Origin: Thermoanaerobaculia bacterium
Lineage (GTDB): Bacteria; Acidobacteriota; Thermoanaerobaculia; Gp7-AA8
Direction of reading: 5' to 3'
Length of the DNA stretch: 47,380 nucleotides
NCBI GenBank assembly: GCA_017883235.1
Contig: JADGNY010000044.1
Location: forward strand, 1-47,380
Under the pieces are notes generated by a model. The model was given only the letters and a program-made list of their open reading frames with translations, had not been told where the DNA came from and did not search any database. Numbering within the stretch: position 1 is the first letter of the stretch; every line of letters starts with the position of its first letter. This document shows positions 47,299 to 47,380 of the stretch, piece after piece. The position numbers and the translations under genes were made by a program.

Positions 47299-47362
47299 CG
47301 AGAGCCTTCTCCCCCAGCGCTTTTCAGCTGGGGGAGAAGGTGCCGACAGGCGGATGAGGGGG
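47299..47362. repeat. REP-like element, copy 2
   Basis: CCTTCTCCCCCAGC, a short loop and GCTGGGGGAGAAGG form a near-perfect hairpin followed by TGCCGACAGGCGGATGAGGG. It is the intergenic counterpart, in opposite orientation, of the copy within the YfhO gene at 33938-34034. Confidence 0.87.
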
Positions 47363-47380
47363 CGTTCTCGCGCTGAAGTT

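Overview
The window looks like a chromosomal segment of a GC-rich, Gram-negative-type bacterium. Sec signal peptides, lipoboxes, a predicted RND exporter, pseudopilins and many two-component parts fit an Acidobacteriota-like or related uncultured lineage. That placement is inferred from gene style only; no rRNA or tRNA is present to fix it. Most genes are ordinary core or envelope functions. The unusual content lies between genes, and in places inside them.

Layout. 1-8403: nadC, a response-regulator diguanylate cyclase, a 147-bp tandem repeat, an HPt protein, a CBM9-like protein, a PDZ protein, a histidine kinase/response regulator pair, cysK behind a terminator-like leader, and a secreted CAP protein. 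8404-9772: an apparent insertion carrying a secreted protein and the 3' end of a subtilase, bounded by 155-bp direct copies of the CAP gene 3' end. 9773-14631: MoeB/ThiF-rhodanese, YqeY, pyrE, a stand-alone BCCP, HMG-CoA lyase, a thioesterase broken by an in-frame stop, and a conserved-looking unknown. 14757-18522: a large SPFH-phosphodiesterase-TPR fusion, then a Fur/FTR1 iron operon with a good promoter and a 7-1-7 Fur-box-like palindrome. 18569-22635: small membrane proteins, gltX, three pseudopilins and bioY. 22680-26694: an RND/MMPL exporter, a lipoprotein and rph. 26850-36146: five large polytopic membrane proteins (a GT-C-like glycosyltransferase and two tandemly duplicated pairs), probably for envelope glycosylation. 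36147-37317: a complex minisatellite with an 18-unit, 21-bp array between palindromic blocks. 37318-46833: tyrA, a lipoprotein, an M28 peptidase, a nucleotidyltransferase, a metallophosphoesterase, an EgtB-like enzyme, a frameshifted TPR protein and an Fe/Mn superoxide dismutase. 46834-47380: repeats only.

Three themes stand out. First, about ten intergenic elements share one architecture: arms made of degenerate 7-8-nt tandem repeats, with the second arm usually the reverse complement of the first, although the heptamer differs from element to element. Some have entered coding sequence: one lies in frame inside a YfhO-family gene, one supplies the first codons of a thioesterase, and one supplies the N-termini of two divergent membrane proteins. 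Second, at least eight genes have a TAnnnT box 6-11 nt before the start codon, as expected of leaderless transcripts. Third, a (TAAT)3 run separates two in-frame halves of a TPR membrane protein; two copies would restore the frame, so the locus is a candidate phase-variable gene. I saw no phage, CRISPR array or complete transposon.
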